Origin: Chloroflexota bacterium | GTDB lineage: Bacteria > Chloroflexota > Limnocylindria > Limnocylindrales > CSP1-4 | DNA length: 16,239 bases | Assembly: GCA_025935655.1 (NCBI GenBank) | Contig: JAICUV010000050.1 | Coordinates: forward strand, 1-16,239 | Direction of reading: 5' to 3' | Shown here: in pieces, positions 13,208 to 16,239 of the stretch | Numbering within the stretch: position 1 is the first letter of the stretch | How the letters are laid out: each line of letters starts with the position of its first letter | The notes under the pieces: generated by a model | Told to the model about the DNA's origin: nothing | What the model saw: the letters and a program-made list of their open reading frames with translations, nothing else | The model's database searches: none | Program-made: the position numbers and the translations under genes

Positions 13208-15339
13208 AGCGCCTGGAGCAGGAACGACAGCATCGCGATCACGAGGTAGATGGCCAGTGCGCCGAACACGAGGAACAGGCGCATCGACCGCGCGATCGGC
13301 GAGCCGCCGGCGAGCGGGTAGATCGGGGGACCGAGGAACGGGACCAGCAGGACGACCGTCATCCAGCCGAGCCGGCGTCCATCGGACAGCTCGTCGCGCC
13401 GGACGAGGTCCCAGAGCGAGATCGCCACCCAGCTCGCGTAGAGCACGAGCGGGAGGATGTAGCCGTACACGCCGAGCAGCGTCGTGAGGCCGCTCGTCAG
13501 CGGGATGCCCAGGATCATCACCTCCCTCGGGGTCGTGGGGCCGGGGCCGGCGGCGGCCGAGGCGGCCTCCAGCTCGGCGATGGAACGGACGGCGTATGGA
13601 CCGGGAACCGCGGTCTCCGGGATCGCGAGCACGGGTGGCGCCGCCGCGTCCGGCATCGACGGCTGCGCTGGTGGCGCTGGCTCGTCCTCCCAGCGGCCGG
13701 ACGGGTAGTCCCCGCCCAGCGCCTGGGCGAACCGGCCGAGGAGGTTGAAGGTCGGGGCGCCGTCGCCGCCCGCGCCCAGCGGAAACGCGCAGCCGGCGAA
13801 CGCCTCGATGGCCGGCGGCTGGCTCGTGGTGAACGCGTTGTCCGCGAAGCAGTCGCTGCCGGTGGCGGGCATGCCGAGCGCGAGATCGGCCCGCCCGGAG
13901 TCCCGGACCACGTTGCCCCGGACCACGTTGTCGTGGGTCAGCCACAGGTTGTCGTCGAGGTTCGGGAGCACCCCGACGCCGTAGGTGGGGTTGTCCTCGA
14001 TGAGGTTGCCCTCCACGACGTTGCCGCGGCCGCCGGCCAGCACGACACCGATCCCGTTGGTCGGGTACTCCAGCCGCTTCGTCGGCGCGTCGGTCGCGTC
14101 GTTGGCGTGGATCCAGTTGCCCGCGAGGTACGCCTCGCGCTGCGGCGCGAGGCGCTCGGAGTCCAGCGTGTTGGGCGCGATCCCCGCGAGGTTGTCCGTC
14201 CACTCGGAGTTCACGATCGCGAGGTTGCCGCCCGCGTTGGTGCCGCTGTAGCCGAGCGCGTTGTGGACCGACCGGACGTCGTCGATGACCGCGTCGCACG
14301 GGTAGCACTGGCCGATGTAGAACCCCGAGTCCGGGTGGCCGGACGCGTAGCTGTGCTCGAACCGCCCGTAGCGCGAGTCGAACGCGTAGACGCCGTAGTC
14401 GCCGTTGCCGTACGCGGTGAGGTACGAGCCGCGGTAGCCGTCCACGCCCGACCAGTAGAACCCGTTGAGCTGGTAGCCGTGCGCGGTCAGGTTCTCGAGG
14501 ACCACGCCGTCGGCCTCCACGACGTGGATCCCGTTCGCGCGCTTCTGCTCCCCGTCGAGGATCACGCCGTTGCGGTCCTCGCCCCGGATCGTCAGGTACG
14601 GCGTCCGGACGAGCACGGACTCCGGGTACGTCCCGCGCGCGACGAGCACGAGGTCCCCGGGCGAGGCCGCGTCCACGCCGGCCTGGATCGTGGGGCGGTC
14701 CGCGGGCACGTGGATCGTCGCGCCCGGCGCCGCGGGAACCGGCTCGCGGCCCGGCCCGACCCCGCCGTGGCCGCCGTTGGTCGGCAGTGCCACGTCGCCC
14801 ACCGCGACGATCCCGCTCATGCCGATGCCGCCCGCGGCTCCGTGGAGCTTGCAGTTGAACGGGTAGATGCCCGGGGTCGTGTAGGTGTGCGAGAACGACC
14901 CGCCACCCTGGATGACCCCGGAGTCGTAGGTGCCGTCGTCGGCGGTGACGGTGTGCGGGTTGCGCCCGTCGTTGGCGAACTCCACGGTGGTCCCGGGCTG
15001 GACGCGCATCACCTGCGGGTCGAAGAAGTCGTCGAGCGCGCTGACGACGCGCTCCTGGGGCGCACCGGTGTCGGCGCCCGCCTCGTCGCCCCCGTAGCCC
15101 GCGGCACGCCCGTACGCGGCCTCGGGGTCGCCCGTCGGGTTGCCCGGGATCGACGAGCCGATGAACGCGATGTTGCCGCGGCCGCCGGACAGCAGCTCGT
15201 GGAGCGACGTCGCGCCGTGGAGCGGCCCGAAGCCCAGGTGGGCGCCCGCGATCGCGAGCAGCACGAGGCCGCCGGCCAGCGCGAGGGCAAGGGCGACGAG
15301 ACGCACCGGGGTGACGGCGGCGAGCGCTCGGGGACGCAT
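13204..15339 (-). CDS. Membrane protein fusing a cupredoxin, a NosD-like right-handed beta helix and a PLDc_N-like membrane domain
   Basis: The 711-residue product starts with a hydrophobic segment (about 12-32), a signal anchor or signal peptide. Residues 100-182 are a plastocyanin/azurin-like domain with all type 1 copper ligands: H129 in NPHTV and C163, H166, M174 in FNCKLHGAAGGIGMSG. Residues 208-525 are a right-handed parallel beta helix of the NosD/DUF1565 type, opening with TIHVPADRPTIQAGVDAASPGD and followed by repeated short strand-turn units; C345/C348 and C497/C517 are possible disulphides. After an Ala/Pro linker, 612-711 hold about three helices. SLWDLVRRDELSDGRRLGWM and LVPFLGPPIYPLAG resemble the PLDc_N (PF13396) membrane domain. 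The copper and beta-helix parts should face outside the cell. The ATG at 15339 follows a TAGCGT hexamer by 8 nt. It is first in a three-gene unit. The overall function is unknown; the domain calls are firm, PLDc_N moderately so. Confidence 0.9.
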   Translation of the reverse strand: MRPRALAAVTPVRLVALALALAGGLVLLAIAGAHLGFGPLHGATSLHELLSGGRGNIAFIGSSIPGNPTGDPEAAYGRAAGYGGDEAGADTGAPQERVVSALDDFFDPQVMRVQPGTTVEFANDGRNPHTVTADDGTYDSGVIQGGGSFSHTYTTPGIYPFNCKLHGAAGGIGMSGIVAVGDVALPTNGGHGGVGPGREPVPAAPGATIHVPADRPTIQAGVDAASPGDLVLVARGTYPESVLVRTPYLTIRGEDRNGVILDGEQKRANGIHVVEADGVVLENLTAHGYQLNGFYWSGVDGYRGSYLTAYGNGDYGVYAFDSRYGRFEHSYASGHPDSGFYIGQCYPCDAVIDDVRSVHNALGYSGTNAGGNLAIVNSEWTDNLAGIAPNTLDSERLAPQREAYLAGNWIHANDATDAPTKRLEYPTNGIGVVLAGGRGNVVEGNLIEDNPTYGVGVLPNLDDNLWLTHDNVVRGNVVRDSGRADLALGMPATGSDCFADNAFTTSQPPAIEAFAGCAFPLGAGGDGAPTFNLLGRFAQALGGDYPSGRWEDEPAPPAQPSMPDAAAPPVLAIPETAVPGPYAVRSIAELEAASAAAGPGPTTPREVMILGIPLTSGLTTLLGVYGYILPLVLYASWVAISLWDLVRRDELSDGRRLGWMTVVLLVPFLGPPIYPLAGGSPIARSMRLFLVFGALAIYLVIAMLSFLLQAL

Positions 15340-15347
15340 CGGCGCGC

Positions 15348-15353
15348 ACGCTA
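15348..15353 (-). promoter_or_regulatory. -10 hexamer TAGCGT of the beta-helix gene, predicted leaderless start
   Basis: TAGCGT fits TAnnnT and ends 8 nt before the ATG at 15339. No Shine-Dalgarno sequence lies between. It shares the 75-bp divergent region 15340-15414 with the coaX promoter. Confidence 0.45.
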
Positions 15354-15402
15354 GCAGAGCGCCGGGGCGCCCGCCCGGGTCCGGCGCGCCCACCGCCCCA
15401 CG

Positions 15403-15408
15403 TATCAT
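15403..15408 (+). promoter_or_regulatory. -10 hexamer TATCAT of coaX, predicted leaderless start
   Basis: TATCAT is one or two bases from consensus and ends 6 nt before the ATG at 15415, so the expected start of transcription falls on the A of the ATG or next to it. No Shine-Dalgarno is present and no clear -35 hexamer is visible. Confidence 0.6.
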
Positions 15409-15414
15409 CCGTGC

Positions 15415-16239
15415 ATGCTCCTCGCCGTCGACATCGGGAACACGAACGTCACGCTCGGGATCGTGGAGGACGGCGTCATCGAGGGCGTCCGCCGCGCGGG
15501 CACGAACCGCGCGACGACCACCGACGAGCTCGAGGTCCTGCTGCGGGACCTGCTGGCGCTGGACGAGCACGCGCTCCACGGCATCACGTCGATCGCGATC
15601 GCGTCCGTCGTGCCGTCGATGACGGCGCTCGTCGAGGAGGTCGCGGGCCGCCTCGGCATCGCCGCCATCGTCGCGACGGCCGGGACCGTCCCGATCGCGA
15701 TCCGGATCGACCGGCCCGACCTCGTCGGCGGCGACCGGATCGTCAACGCGCTCGCCGCGGTGCGGCTGCACGGCTCGCCGGCGATCGTGTGCGACGTCGG
15801 GACCGCGACCACGCTCGACTGCGTGGGCCCCGACGGCGCGTTCGTCGGCGGCGCCATCGCGCCGGGGCTGGAGCTCGGGCTCGAGGCGCTCGCGGCCCGC
15901 ACCGCGAAGCTGCCGCGCGTGGAGCTGCGGACGCCGGACCGGGTCATCGGCCGGGACACCGTGAGCGCGATCCAGAGCGGCACGGTGTTCGGCTACCAGG
16001 CGCTGGTCAGCGGGCTCCTCGCCCGCGCCCGGGCGGAGCTCGCCGAGTCGTCGGGGATCGCGCCCGCGGCCGTCCACACGATCCTGACCGGCGGCCTCTC
16101 GGCGGCCCCGTGGGCGCGCGACGTGGACGGCGTGGACGTCATCGACCCCGACCTCACGCTCAAGGGCCTCGCGATCCTCGCGGCGGAGGTCGCGGGCGGC
16201 GCGCCGTACCGCGACGCGCCCGCCGAGGACGCGCCCGCC
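15415..16239 (+). CDS. coaX: Type III pantothenate kinase (3' end outside window)
   Basis: This enzyme phosphorylates pantothenate, the first step of coenzyme A synthesis, in the cytosol. It belongs to the ASKHA fold and is unrelated to CoaA. The 275 codons visible have no stop before the window ends. The N-terminal phosphate motif LLAVDIGNTNVTLGIV holds the catalytic D6. VGGDRIVNALAA (104-115) is the GxDR substrate motif, and VCDVGTATTLD (125-135) is the second nucleotide motif. GGAIAPGLELGLEALAARTAKLP (145-167) and IQSGTVFGYQALV (186-198) follow as in the family. The normal C-terminal helix LTLKGLAILAAE is at about 248-259, so the residues after it form an extra Ala/Asp/Pro-rich tail beyond the usual 255-265 residues. 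The gene is divergent from the beta-helix gene. Confidence 0.96.
   Translation, partial: MLLAVDIGNTNVTLGIVEDGVIEGVRRAGTNRATTTDELEVLLRDLLALDEHALHGITSIAIASVVPSMTALVEEVAGRLGIAAIVATAGTVPIAIRIDRPDLVGGDRIVNALAAVRLHGSPAIVCDVGTATTLDCVGPDGAFVGGAIAPGLELGLEALAARTAKLPRVELRTPDRVIGRDTVSAIQSGTVFGYQALVSGLLARARAELAESSGIAPAAVHTILTGGLSAAPWARDVDGVDVIDPDLTLKGLAILAAEVAGGAPYRDAPAEDAPA

Overview
The window is high-GC bacterial DNA (roughly three quarters G+C by eye), densely packed, with 12 protein genes I can support. Two of them run off the window edges. The gene set is a K+-independent H+-pumping pyrophosphatase, type III pantothenate kinase, an AzgA-type purine permease, a single-chain M16 peptidase and several leaderless-looking promoters. 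This suggests a Chloroflexota (Limnocylindria-like) or deep Actinomycetota (Thermoleophilia-like) genome. I cannot choose between them from sequence alone. There is no rRNA, tRNA, CRISPR array, transposase or phage gene that I can see.

Layout. 1-2110 (-): hppA, lacking its C-terminus. 2111-2508: divergent intergenic region. 2509-5675 (+): a tight three-gene unit of lepB (signal peptidase I), an unknown multi-pass membrane protein, and a degenerate NuoN/MrpD-like membrane protein; gaps are 12 bp and then a 1-bp TGATG overlap. 5722-6189 (-): ndk, convergent with that unit. 7248-6394 and 8541-7273 (-): a TPR-like protein and the M16 zinc peptidase upstream of it, probably one transcript. 9991-8624 (-): AzgA/PbuG-type purine permease. 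10528-10097 (-): small protein of unknown function. 10529-11034: about 500 bp of non-coding, repeat-rich DNA. 15339-11035 (-): a three-gene unit of a cupredoxin/beta-helix/PLDc_N-like membrane protein, a COG4529-type FAD/NAD(P)-binding protein (4-bp GTGA overlap) and an APH/choline-kinase-fold phosphotransferase. 15415-end (+): coaX, divergent from that unit.

How the genes relate. Most are housekeeping: pyrophosphate-driven proton pumping, removal of signal peptides, NTP balance, purine uptake and the first step of CoA synthesis. Two groups are less ordinary. One is the lepB-linked pair of membrane proteins, where the second resembles an antiporter-like complex I subunit but has lost nearly all lysines. 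The other is the three-gene unit headed by a 711-residue fusion of a complete type 1 copper site, a NosD-like right-handed beta helix and a C-terminal membrane domain.

Four genes (lepB, M16 peptidase, beta-helix protein, coaX) have a TAnnnT -10 hexamer ending only 6-8 nt before the start codon and no Shine-Dalgarno sequence, which predicts leaderless mRNAs. Other genes (TPR protein, the 143-residue protein) have clear Shine-Dalgarno sequences, so both initiation modes appear to be used.
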